Shown piece after piece: positions 13,798 to 20,943 of a stretch of DNA of 21,393 nucleotides. This DNA comes from DTU049 sp033809015 (GTDB taxonomy: Bacteria > Bacteroidota > Bacteroidia > Bacteroidales > DTU049). The position numbers were made by a program, and so were the translations under genes. The stretch's first letter is position 1. Every line of letters starts with the position of its first letter. The DNA is taken from contig JAPXMM010000028.1 of NCBI GenBank assembly GCA_033809015.1, forward strand, positions 1-21,393, written 5' to 3'. The notes under the pieces were generated by a model. The model had not been told where the DNA came from. It searched no databases and saw only the letters and a program-made list of their open reading frames with translations.

Positions 13798-14641
13798 CGG
13801 TAAAGGTGGAACGGGTAAGAGTAGTATCAGCGCTGCATTTGCTACTCTGTCTGAAAAAGTAGTGTTGGCAGATTGTGATGTTGATGCAGCTAATATGTAC
13901 ATTCTTTTTAATCCAACTCACGAAGAAGAACAGGTTTATATTGGCAGTCAAAAAGCGGTAATCTATTATTCTCTCTGTACGAATTGTGGTTTGTGTGTTG
14001 ATTATTGTCGTTTTAATGCAATTTCGTTTATAAATAACAAAGTGGAGATTTCAGAAATATCTTGCGATGGCTGTAAACTATGTTCCCGCATTTGTCCGAC
14101 AAAAGCCATTAATATGGTTGATAGTGATAAGAGCCGCATGTATTCCGGGACTTTTCGAAACGGAAAAATGGTATATGGACGCTTGGCTCCCGGTGAAGAA
14201 AATTCAGGAAAATTAGTCAACATCGTAAGAGATAAAGCAAAGAAAGTTTCTAAAGAAAATAATCTTAATACCATTATTATTGATGGGCCTCCCGGTATTG
14301 GTTGTCCTGTTATATCAACCATCACAGGAGTGAATCATGTCGTGATTATTACAGAACCTACCATTTCGGGGTTAAACGATTTAAAAAGAACTATTGAAAT
14401 CACTTCAAAATTTAATCTTAAAACATGGGTAATCATCAACAAATATGACCTTAACGTTGAAAAGGCGTATCAGATTGAAAAATACTGCAGCAGTATCAAC
14501 ATAAAAGTTGCTGCCAAAATCCCATTCGATGCAAAAGTTGTTGAAGCTATGGTACATTGTAAAAGTATCATAGAACTGAACCCGAGTAGTGAAATTTCTC
14601 ATCTTATTAAAAATGCATATACGTTAATAACAAATGGATAA
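13778..14641 (+). CDS. MinD/Mrp-family ATPase with inserted 2[4Fe-4S] ferredoxin, second copy
   Basis: 287-aa paralog of the preceding gene. Walker A SGKGGTGKS at residues 7-15, DCDVDAAN at about 32-39, then C67/C70/C73/C77 and C96/C99/C102/C106 (the second set ends in canonical CP), and the switch DGPPGIGCPV at about 167-176. I start at the ATG at 13778, which gives MEIAVISGKGG, the usual start of the family, rather than the TTG three codons earlier. The gene begins inside the end of the first ATPase gene and ends inside the start of cobO (8 bases). The pairing of two such ATPases with NifX-like proteins is the core of this cluster; they may load or reduce the metal cluster of the NifX-like partners. 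Confidence 0.92.
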   Translation: MEIAVISGKGGTGKSSISAAFATLSEKVVLADCDVDAANMYILFNPTHEEEQVYIGSQKAVIYYSLCTNCGLCVDYCRFNAISFINNKVEISEISCDGCKLCSRICPTKAINMVDSDKSRMYSGTFRNGKMVYGRLAPGEENSGKLVNIVRDKAKKVSKENNLNTIIIDGPPGIGCPVISTITGVNHVVIITEPTISGLNDLKRTIEITSKFNLKTWVIINKYDLNVEKAYQIEKYCSSINIKVAAKIPFDAKVVEAMVHCKSIIELNPSSEISHLIKNAYTLITNG

Positions 14642-15155
14642 TTATAAAGGATATATTCATTTATATACCGGAAACGGTAAAGGCAAAACAACTGCAGCTT
14701 TAGGATTAGCAATAAGGGCAGTGGGTGCCGGCAAAAAAGTGTTTATCGCCCAATTTGTAAAAGGAATGCACTATTCAGAATTGGATGCATTGAAGCGTTT
14801 TCCCGAAATTGTCATCAATCAATATGGTTTAGATTGTTTTATTATTAATCAACCTACTGAAAAAGATATTTTGGCGGCACATAAAGGACTAAATGAAGTT
14901 AAAAAAGCCATAGAAAGCCATTTGTATGATGTAATAGTGTTAGATGAGATTTGCATTGCTCTTTATTATCAATTAATTTCTTTAGATGATTTAAAGAATG
15001 TATTAAAAAATCATCCGAAAAATATAGAAATAGTTCTTACCGGTAGATATGCACCTGAGGAATTAATCGAAATATCCGATTTAGTAACAGAAATGAAAGA
15101 AATTAAACATTATTTTAACAATGGAATACAAGCAAGAAAAGGTATCGATTATTAG
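14634..15155 (+). CDS. cobO: Corrinoid adenosyltransferase (CobO/CobA/BtuR family)
   Basis: 173-aa P-loop enzyme expected to transfer adenosyl from ATP to cob(I)yrinic acid diamide or cob(I)alamin. Motifs: YIHLYTGNGKGKTTAALGLA with the family P-loop GNGKGKTT (residues 14-21), VLDEICIALYY (about 100-110), VLTGRYAPEELIEISDLVTEM (about 133-153) and the closing IKHYFNNGIQARKGIDY. The usual KHPY in that end motif is KHYF here. Overlaps the second ATPase gene by 8 bases. No other B12 genes are in view, so it either serves salvage or has been drawn into the cluster for another reaction; adenosylation needs a reduced Co(I), which the Fe-S proteins nearby could help supply (inference). Confidence 0.9.
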   Translation: MDNYKGYIHLYTGNGKGKTTAALGLAIRAVGAGKKVFIAQFVKGMHYSELDALKRFPEIVINQYGLDCFIINQPTEKDILAAHKGLNEVKKAIESHLYDVIVLDEICIALYYQLISLDDLKNVLKNHPKNIEIVLTGRYAPEELIEISDLVTEMKEIKHYFNNGIQARKGIDY

Positions 15156-15162
15156 ACAAAAT

Positions 15163-15534
15163 ATGATATTTAAACATTTAGGATTACAGGTATTGGAAAA
15201 AGACGTAAAATCTTTTTATGAAGACATTCTTCATTTTAAAATATTAAGAACATTTATATTATCAGAAAAAGAAGCTAATGATATTTTTAAAATTTCCCAA
15301 AATGTAAAAATCTTATATGGGAATTGTGAAGGAGTAGAATTAGAATTATTTATTAATAATGATTTTATAAAACCAACATTTGCACATATAGGTATTTGCA
15401 CAAAAAATGCACAAAAAATAGCGGAAGAAGCTAATAAGAAAGGGTATAGAGTTTTTACACGAATAAAAGAAAATTCAGAAACTTATTTTATAAGCGATGC
15501 AAATTCTAATGTGTTTGAAATAAAAAGTAAATAA
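15163..15534 (+). CDS. VOC (glyoxalase/bleomycin-resistance) family protein
   Basis: 123-aa single-domain-length VOC protein with two beta-alpha-beta-beta-beta halves. The four positions usually used for metal are all filled: His in FKHLGLQVL (residue 4), Glu in VELELFI, His in FAHIGICT and Glu in SNVFEIKSK near the end. I take the ATG at 15163, 7 bases after the cobO stop; the in-frame ATG at 15121 would overlap cobO by 35 bases and place 14 residues without family character before the domain. Substrate unknown; members include glyoxalases, epimerases and dioxygenases. VOC proteins are not a fixed part of ORP-type clusters. Confidence 0.75.
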   Translation: MIFKHLGLQVLEKDVKSFYEDILHFKILRTFILSEKEANDIFKISQNVKILYGNCEGVELELFINNDFIKPTFAHIGICTKNAQKIAEEANKKGYRVFTRIKENSETYFISDANSNVFEIKSK

Positions 15535-15535
15535 T

Positions 15536-15937
15536 ATGTTCGGAAATAGAAAAACGAAGAACCAAAAACAATGCGAAAATAAATTTATGAAAGACACGGA
15601 AGGAAAATGTATTTATTCTCAATGTGGGTATAGTGCTTCACATCAAAGAGGAGTGCCTTGTTTTGCTATAATTTGTCCCACATATAAAATACCTTTAACA
15701 AGACAAGATAATTCTGGTAATAAATTTTTAAAGAAAGTTGAAAATAGTAATTTAAAAGAAGTCTCATTTCCTATTATAAATGTTGAATTATATGGCGGAT
15801 GTAGTGCGTTTATGAATGCATGCCTATATGGTGCCATAATTATTAAAAATAAGAAAGCAAAAATCAATAAAGAGTATTTTACAAAATGCCTTCCTTGTAT
15901 TGATACCTATCCTGTTAAAGCAATTATGATAAACTAA
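15536..15937 (+). CDS. Decaying zinc-ribbon plus 2[4Fe-4S] ferredoxin protein
   Basis: 133-aa protein whose full-length form would have an N-terminal ribbon and a C-terminal 8-Cys ferredoxin. The ribbon (25-56) matches the one at the end of the DUF134 protein, HQRGVPC included, but two expected Cys are Tyr27 and Tyr50. In the ferredoxin the spacing CX2CX2CX3C is kept exactly, but cluster 1 reads Y86, C89, F92, C96 and cluster 2 reads F115, C118, C121, Y125. Each site thus keeps only two of four ligands. All six changes are TGY to TAY or TTY, single-base steps. The frame is intact, so it is either in early decay or retained for a cluster-free role. Starts one base after the VOC stop. Confidence 0.7.
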   Translation: MFGNRKTKNQKQCENKFMKDTEGKCIYSQCGYSASHQRGVPCFAIICPTYKIPLTRQDNSGNKFLKKVENSNLKEVSFPIINVELYGGCSAFMNACLYGAIIIKNKKAKINKEYFTKCLPCIDTYPVKAIMIN

Positions 15938-15950
15938 AATATAACAGCGT

Positions 15951-16733
15951 ATGAAATTAACTGTTTTAACTGAAAATGCTGCAGGTGGAAAATTATTAGC
16001 TGAGCACGGTTTATCATACCTTATAGAGCATGATGGGAAAAATATATTATTTGATACAGGTCATAGTTCTGTTTTTCTTGTTAACAGCATTTTATTGGGA
16101 ATAAGCCTACCAGAAATAGTTGATACCATTTTGTTAAGTCACGGACACTGGGATCACGGGAATGGTTTAAAATTTTTAAATAATAAGAAATTGATAACAC
16201 ACCCTAAATCATTTATTAAGAGATACAGAAAAGGAAGTAGTGAAAACATTGGACTTTCTATGAGTAAGGAAGAAATAGAAGCTAAGTATCATCTCGTAGA
16301 GTCTGAATCGCCTTACTATATTACACAAAATATAATTTTCCTTGGAGAAATTCCACGTGAGAATACATTTGAGTCTAAAAGTACATCTTTTATTGATGCT
16401 CAGGGAAATGATGATTTTGTGCCCGACGATTCTGCAATGGTAATTATTCAGAATAATGAATTGATAATCATTTCGGGTTGTGCTCATGCAGGAATTTGCA
16501 ATATAACGGAATATGCCAAAAAGGTAAGTGGCATTAAGAATGTAAAAGCAATTATTGGTGGTCTTCATTTAAAAAACAGAGATGCTCAATTGCAAAATAC
16601 CATTGAATATTTTAAGCAAATTAGAGTAGAACGTTTATTCCCCTCACATTGTACTGAATTACCGGCACTGTCGGTATTTTATAATGAATTTAATGTAAAT
16701 CAGGTAAAAACAGGTCAAAAATTATTGTTTTAA
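15951..16733 (+). CDS. MBL-fold metallohydrolase (dihydropterin-related family)
   Basis: 260-aa metallo-beta-lactamase-fold protein. The metal motif HGHWDH is at residues 64-69 within LLSHGHWDHGNGL, preceded by HGLSYLIEHDGKNILFDTG. A later ligand His is in SGCAHAGICN (about 176-185), and another in IIGGLHLKN; the end GQKLLF is a family feature. This subfamily is usually annotated as related to 7,8-dihydropterin-6-yl-methyl-4-(beta-D-ribofuranosyl)aminobenzene-5'-phosphate synthase, but its reaction in bacteria is not established. The active site is complete, in contrast to the damaged genes on both sides. It starts 13 bases after the ferredoxin-like gene, in the same direction, and is probably the last working gene of the cluster. 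Confidence 0.85.
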   Translation: MKLTVLTENAAGGKLLAEHGLSYLIEHDGKNILFDTGHSSVFLVNSILLGISLPEIVDTILLSHGHWDHGNGLKFLNNKKLITHPKSFIKRYRKGSSENIGLSMSKEEIEAKYHLVESESPYYITQNIIFLGEIPRENTFESKSTSFIDAQGNDDFVPDDSAMVIIQNNELIIISGCAHAGICNITEYAKKVSGIKNVKAIIGGLHLKNRDAQLQNTIEYFKQIRVERLFPSHCTELPALSVFYNEFNVNQVKTGQKLLF

Positions 16734-16744
16734 CAACAACAAAA

Positions 16745-17171
16745 ATTAATAAAAAATATAAGATAAGCTTTGGACCCATTCAATCTCGCCGTCTAGGAAA
16801 AAGTTTAGGAATAAATAATATTCCTTCAAGGAAAGTATGTTCTTTTTCCCGCGTTTATTGTCAGGTTTGAGTTACTAAAAAATATAGTAAAACCCCTAAA
16901 CAATTTTACGAATAAGATGTGATTTTTTAAAGAAGTACAAAAACATATTAAAGTATTACAAGAGTCCGATAAATCCGATTACTTGACTTTTGTAGCTAAT
17001 GAAGAATCAACCTTAGATTTTAGATATTAATTTAGGGAAGACACCATAATGAACCTGATAGCAAAAGACAAAGCAAATCCAAGCATTTTAGATACTTTAT
17101 TGCATGATAAACTTATTAAAAAAATACATTACAAATCTGATTATTTTTATATCCGTCAATTTAATATTTAA
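16745..17171 (+). pseudogene. Broken radical SAM gene (wyosine-synthetase-like COG0731 family)
   Basis: The first frame reads ISFGPIQSRRLGKSLGINN, then VCSFSRVYCQV and a TGA at 16868. FGPvPSRRLGrSLGvn is the signature start of this radical SAM family, and the cluster motif CX3CX2C has lost its middle Cys to Arg (CGC). A frameshift follows: from 16866 the next frame continues with FFKEVQKHIKVLQESDKSDY and LTFVANEESTLD, matching the family's vKkhLe...YlTFVgdGEPTLD, with stops at 16920 and 17028. Then comes LLHDKLIKKIHYKSDYFYIR, like the winged-helix end of the family, so the central part is deleted. No ATG start is seen. Such genes are often near NifX-like and MBL genes. Clearly non-functional. 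Confidence 0.85.
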
Positions 17172-17431
17172 TAAATGAGCTCACTTTAAAAAGTATTTTT
17201 TTTGATAAAAATGTTATATTCATAACCTGCCAATTCATTCTTATTATCTTCATATATATGATGAACTCACATTATATAAAAATATTTTATTGGTATCTTC
17301 GCTTCCAGTTTCTTACAGTTTCTAGTTTTTACCAAAACTTATATAATCGCTCCTTTATTTTTTTCTTCTAACATATCCAATCTAATACCTTATAAAAATT
17401 ATTCTCTTTTATGTCTATTTAAAAAAATTAA

Positions 17432-18943
17432 TTAGCAATCAATAAATTTGTTTACTAAATCGTTTATAAGTTTAGTTTTTTCTGGTTCTGGAGTAGATTG
17501 AATTTTTTGACTTAGATTTTCATCATTAAAAGCTTGTAATTTCTTTATTTGATAATCTATAACCTCTGAAGGGAAGACATCATTTTTAGTATAAACAGCT
17601 TTTTGTTCTTGCAATTTATTGCTAGATTCTACGCAAGAAGTAGGTAGATTAGGCAATTTATCTGCAACATCTTTATATTCTTCTTTAAAGATATTTCCTT
17701 CGATTTTAAATTTATCAGCTATTTGTAGAGCATTTGGATTATTTAATCCTTCTCTAACAGCTACAGCCAATGCAGAAATAAGTAAATAAATATCTGCAGA
17801 GCCATCAGGTACACGAAATTCGAAAGTAGGTTTTTGAGCAACATTCACTTTACAAGGTTCTAAACCGTCATTAGCTATTTTGAACATTTCTACAGCATTT
17901 TTACTCCAGCCTAGGGGCACTCTCACTAGAGCACTTCTATTACGCTCGCCCCAGCAAATTTTAGTAGGAGCCTCTTGATTGGGCTCTAAGCGTAAATAAC
18001 TTGTAGGGACGCAGTTGCCAAAAGCTGTTAGTGATGGTGCTAAGTCCATAATCCCAGCGATAGCTTTTTTACTAATTTCACTTACTTCACCATTCTCGTC
18101 GAAAACTACATTTTTGCCATCTTTGAGCAATTTCATATGTATATGCATACCGCTTCCAGCTTTGCCAACAGTGATTTTAGGAGCCAAGCTCACTTGTACT
18201 CCATATTTATATCCTAAAACTCTCAATACCCATTTAGCTGTTATTAACTGTATAGCAGCATCATCTAGTGCTACTGGCAAAAATTCAATTTCATTTTGTT
18301 CATAGCAATATTTATCATCTGTGAAATTACCCACCTCGCTATGAGCATATTTAATAGATGCTCCCATTACTTTCAAACAATTGAGAGCTTCTATTCTCAA
18401 ATCTTCATATTTCACAAAAGGCATAGACTCATGATAGCCACGCTGATCTGTAGCTACATATAAAGATTCCTTAGGATAAATAACATAATATTCTAACTCG
18501 CCCATGCCATGCATCTCTATACCTGTCTCTTTTTCTAATGATTTTTCTGCATTTATTAAAATATTTTCAGGTGAAAAAGGTGTAGGAGCTCCATTTTTAT
18601 CAAAATATTTACAGAAAAATCCTAAAGTAGGCTCTTGCTCAAAAGGATTTAGAAATGCAGATTTTATTTTTGGTATCACATATAAATCGCTAGAACCAGA
18701 CTCTAAATATTTAAATAAACTAGACCCATCCACACGTTCTCCAGCAGATAAAATCTCTCGCAAATGGTTCTCACTTTGTATAATAAAATTTAGTGTCTTC
18801 ACTCTACCATCCTCGGCTACATAATGAAAATTTAAATGATTTACATCAAACTCTTTGGCATATTTCACTATATCATCAATTGAGAAATCTTTTTTCTCTT
18901 TGTCAATGAAATCTTGTAATGGGATTAATTCTTCGTAAAACAT
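17432..18943 (-). CDS. glnA: Glutamine synthetase, type I-like (Bacteroides-type)
   Basis: Cytoplasmic enzyme that makes glutamine from glutamate, ammonia and ATP. 503 aa from the ATG at 18943. Motifs: GERVDGSSLFKYLESGSSDLYVIP, metal-binding GELEYYVIYP, HSEVGNF and EQNEIEFLPV, the ATP-site GKAGSGMHIHMKL, the glutamate-site PTSYLRLEPNQEAPTKICWG with ERNRSALVRVPLGWS, and FEFRVPDGSADIYL. The closest pattern known to me is the ~500-aa Bacteroides GS with its extended C-terminus (about 430-503). No adenylylation-type NLYDLP motif is seen, so control by adenylylation is unlikely. The ATG 60 bases upstream at 19003 is rejected because a -7 element lies between it and 18943. No neighbouring nitrogen-control genes are present. 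Confidence 0.95.
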   Translation of the reverse strand: MFYEELIPLQDFIDKEKKDFSIDDIVKYAKEFDVNHLNFHYVAEDGRVKTLNFIIQSENHLREILSAGERVDGSSLFKYLESGSSDLYVIPKIKSAFLNPFEQEPTLGFFCKYFDKNGAPTPFSPENILINAEKSLEKETGIEMHGMGELEYYVIYPKESLYVATDQRGYHESMPFVKYEDLRIEALNCLKVMGASIKYAHSEVGNFTDDKYCYEQNEIEFLPVALDDAAIQLITAKWVLRVLGYKYGVQVSLAPKITVGKAGSGMHIHMKLLKDGKNVVFDENGEVSEISKKAIAGIMDLAPSLTAFGNCVPTSYLRLEPNQEAPTKICWGERNRSALVRVPLGWSKNAVEMFKIANDGLEPCKVNVAQKPTFEFRVPDGSADIYLLISALAVAVREGLNNPNALQIADKFKIEGNIFKEEYKDVADKLPNLPTSCVESSNKLQEQKAVYTKNDVFPSEVIDYQIKKLQAFNDENLSQKIQSTPEPEKTKLINDLVNKFIDC

Positions 18944-18957
18944 AATATCTTTTTTTG

Positions 18958-18965
18958 CAAAGTTA
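18958..18965 (-). promoter_or_regulatory. -7 promoter element of glnA
   Basis: TAACTTTG followed by C on the minus strand, 14 bases before the ATG at 18943. It implies a leader of only about 8 bases and excludes the upstream in-frame ATG at 19003. Confidence 0.55.
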
Positions 18966-19019
18966 ATGAAATATTTATTATAATTGATAAATAAGACTAT
19001 CAAGTGATGGTAAGTAAGT

Positions 19020-19126
19020 TAGACGTTTGATAAATACTTTTTCTTTGATGGTGGCTGAGTAGAGCAAGGCTCGCAGCGAAGCCACGCAAAGGAAAGTCTT
19101 TGCTAGGGAAATGATTTGATAAAATT
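19020..19126. repeat. MITE-like intergenic repeat, copy D, with conserved hairpin core
   Basis: Starts TAGACGTTTGATAAATA like copy A. The core GTGGCT (19051-19056) pairs with AGCCAC (19080-19085), CTTTG (19043-19047) with CAAAG (19087-19091), and the apex is GAGCaagGCTC (19062-19072). The apex and flanks align closely with copy C (AGTAGAGC, RCTCG, CGAAGCCAC). The right part, GGAAATGATTTGATAAAA, matches copy A. A further left-end-like sequence (CAATTAGAAGTTTAATGATT) begins at 19288, possibly a remnant of another copy. Confidence 0.55.
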
Positions 19127-19138
19127 TACATAATAATA

Positions 19139-19168
19139 TGTAGGGGCGTATAATTATACGCCCCTACA
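19139..19168. repeat. Perfect 30-bp palindrome
   Basis: TGTAGGGGCGTATAA followed directly by its exact complement, with no spacer. It is markedly GC-richer than its surroundings. It lies between the divergent glnA and hsdM genes next to repeat copy D. It could be a mobile palindromic repeat, a protein-binding site or a cruciform; as a terminator it is badly placed, because both flanking genes point away. Confidence 0.85.
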
Positions 19169-19330
19169 ACAAAATGAAAAAAATAAATGATTAAATTTTC
19201 CTTGTAAAAATATTTCTTTATTCGTTTATGTATAAATTGAAAATTTTAATATAAATTTGTAAAAAATAAAATTCATTAAAACTTTTCAATTAGAAGTTTA
19301 ATGATTATTTTTCTTTATCTATAAAAAATA

Positions 19331-19338
19331 TATATTTG
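19331..19338 (+). promoter_or_regulatory. -7 promoter element of the hsd operon
   Basis: TATATTTG, 39 bases before the hsdM ATG at 19378, matches TAnnTTTG. No -33 TTG at normal spacing. Confidence 0.4.
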
Positions 19339-19377
19339 AAACTTTAAAAGGTTATATATAAAAAAGAAAAAAATTAA

Positions 19378-20943
19378 ATGATAAATAAAACCAAGAAAAA
19401 ACAAGAAGAATCATTAGAAAAGCAACCTCTCGGCAAGCTCGAGGCAACGCTCTGGAAAGCTGCCGACAAACTGAGAAAGAACATTGATGCCGCCGAATAT
19501 AAACATGTGGTATTGGGATTAATATTTCTGAAATACATCTCTGATGCTTTTGAAGAATTATATGCCCGACTGAGAGTAGAAGAAGAACTTGGAGCCGATC
19601 CTGAAGACAAAGACGAATACAAAGCAGAGAACGTTTTCTTTGTGCCTCAGAAAGCACGTTGGGAATTACTTTTGTCCAAAGCCAAACAGCCTGATATTGG
19701 CAAATTTGTGGATGATGCAATGGATGCTATAGAGAAGGAAAATCCTTCACTAAAAGGTGTTTTGCCCAAAGTATATGCGCGACAAAACCTCGATCCCACC
19801 AGTTTGGGAGAATTGATCGACTTGATTGGCAACATTGCTCTTGGCGACACTAAAGCCCGCAGTGCCGATGTACTAGGACACGTGTTTGAGTATTTTCTTG
19901 GTGAATTTGCACTTGCAGAAGGCAAGAAAGGCGGACAATTCTACACTCCTCGAAGCGTTGTTGAATTATTGGTCGAAATGTTGGAGCCCTATCAAGGCCG
20001 TGTATTTGACCCATGTTGCGGTTCCGGCGGTATGTTTGTTCAATCAGAAAAATTTGTAGCCGAACATCAGGGAAGGGCAAATGCCATTTCCATTTATGGA
20101 CAGGAAAGCAACCAAACCACCTGGCGATTGTGTAAGATGAACCTTGCCATTCGTGGCATTGACAGTTCACAGGTAAAATGGAACAACGAGGGTTCGTTTC
20201 TCAACGATGCTCATAAAGACTTGAAAGCCGATTATATTATAGCTAATCCGCCGTTCAACGTGAGCGACTGGGGAGGTGATTTGCTCCGCAATGACGGACG
20301 TTGGCAATATGGCGTACCGCCGGTCGGCAATGCTAATTATGCTTGGATTCAGCATTTCCTCTATCATTTGACACCCAACGGACAGGCCGGTTTTGTGCTG
20401 GCAAAAGGTTCGCTTACTACCAAAACATCGAGCGAAGGTGAAATAAGAAAAGCATTTATCGAAAACAACTTGATTGATTGCATTGTAAACCTGCCTGCAA
20501 AACTCTTTCTGAATACACAAATTCCAGCTTCGCTTTGGTTTATGAGCCGCAATCGTACGAATGGCAAATTTAGAAATCGCAGTAATGAAATACTTTTTAT
20601 CGATGCCCGAAATCTTGGCCATTTAATCAACCGCCGTACCCGTGAACTTTCTCGCGAGGATATTCAGCAAATTGCGAGCACCTACCACAACTGGCGAAAT
20701 CCCGATGGCCATTACGAAGATGTTCCCGGTTTTTGTGCTTCTGCTCCTGTTAGCAAAGTAAAAGAATTGGATTATGTGCTTACGCCCGGACGTTATGTAG
20801 GTTTGCCAAATGATGAAGACGATTTCGATTTTAACGAGCGTTTCACTGCCTTAAAAGCCGAACTCGAAGAACAGCTGAAAGAAGAAGAAAGATTAAATAA
20901 AGTGATAGCCGAAAATCTGTCGAAAATAAAACTTACTGAATGA
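19378..20943 (+). CDS. hsdM: Type I restriction-modification system methyltransferase subunit HsdM
   Basis: 521-aa N6-adenine DNA methyltransferase subunit; with HsdS it forms the methylase, and with HsdR the restriction complex. N-terminal HsdM_N helical domain (about 15-150, LEATLWKAADKLRKNIDAAE onward), then GQFYTPRSVVELLVEML, SAM motif I DPCCGSGGMF (211-220), catalytic NPPF (290-293) and the later LAKGSLTT and NLPAKLFLNTQIPASLWF segments. Full length for the family. Base composition is clearly richer in G+C than the host genes and the codons differ (many GCC, CCC, CGC), which suggests acquisition by transfer. Its TGA overlaps the next ATG in the form ATGA. No HsdR gene is in the window. 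Confidence 0.96.
   Translation: MINKTKKKQEESLEKQPLGKLEATLWKAADKLRKNIDAAEYKHVVLGLIFLKYISDAFEELYARLRVEEELGADPEDKDEYKAENVFFVPQKARWELLLSKAKQPDIGKFVDDAMDAIEKENPSLKGVLPKVYARQNLDPTSLGELIDLIGNIALGDTKARSADVLGHVFEYFLGEFALAEGKKGGQFYTPRSVVELLVEMLEPYQGRVFDPCCGSGGMFVQSEKFVAEHQGRANAISIYGQESNQTTWRLCKMNLAIRGIDSSQVKWNNEGSFLNDAHKDLKADYIIANPPFNVSDWGGDLLRNDGRWQYGVPPVGNANYAWIQHFLYHLTPNGQAGFVLAKGSLTTKTSSEGEIRKAFIENNLIDCIVNLPAKLFLNTQIPASLWFMSRNRTNGKFRNRSNEILFIDARNLGHLINRRTRELSREDIQQIASTYHNWRNPDGHYEDVPGFCASAPVSKVKELDYVLTPGRYVGLPNDEDDFDFNERFTALKAELEEQLKEEERLNKVIAENLSKIKLTE

Noticed and set aside
11485..14641. Nitrogen fixation gene cluster
   Set aside because: Only NifX-like domain proteins and MinD-like ATPases are present; no nifHDK, nifB, nifE or nifN, and this combination is known from non-fixing anaerobes.
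16770..16870. Possible structured RNA or tRNA fragment, because of unusual non-AT text after the MBL gene
   Set aside because: Translation shows it is the start of a radical SAM gene, which explains the composition; no cloverleaf was found.
17172..17431. Possible gene or terminator between the radical SAM pseudogene and glnA
   Set aside because: No open frame with protein-like text and no convincing stem with a T run; it is AT-rich and unexplained.
18944..19003. Longer N-terminus for glutamine synthetase starting at 19003
   Set aside because: The extra residues have no family match, and a -7 element lies at 18958-18965.
19352..20630. Several minus-strand frames of 66-151 aa opposite hsdM
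   Set aside because: They are shadows of a GC-richer real gene; the hsdM frame has full-length family motifs.
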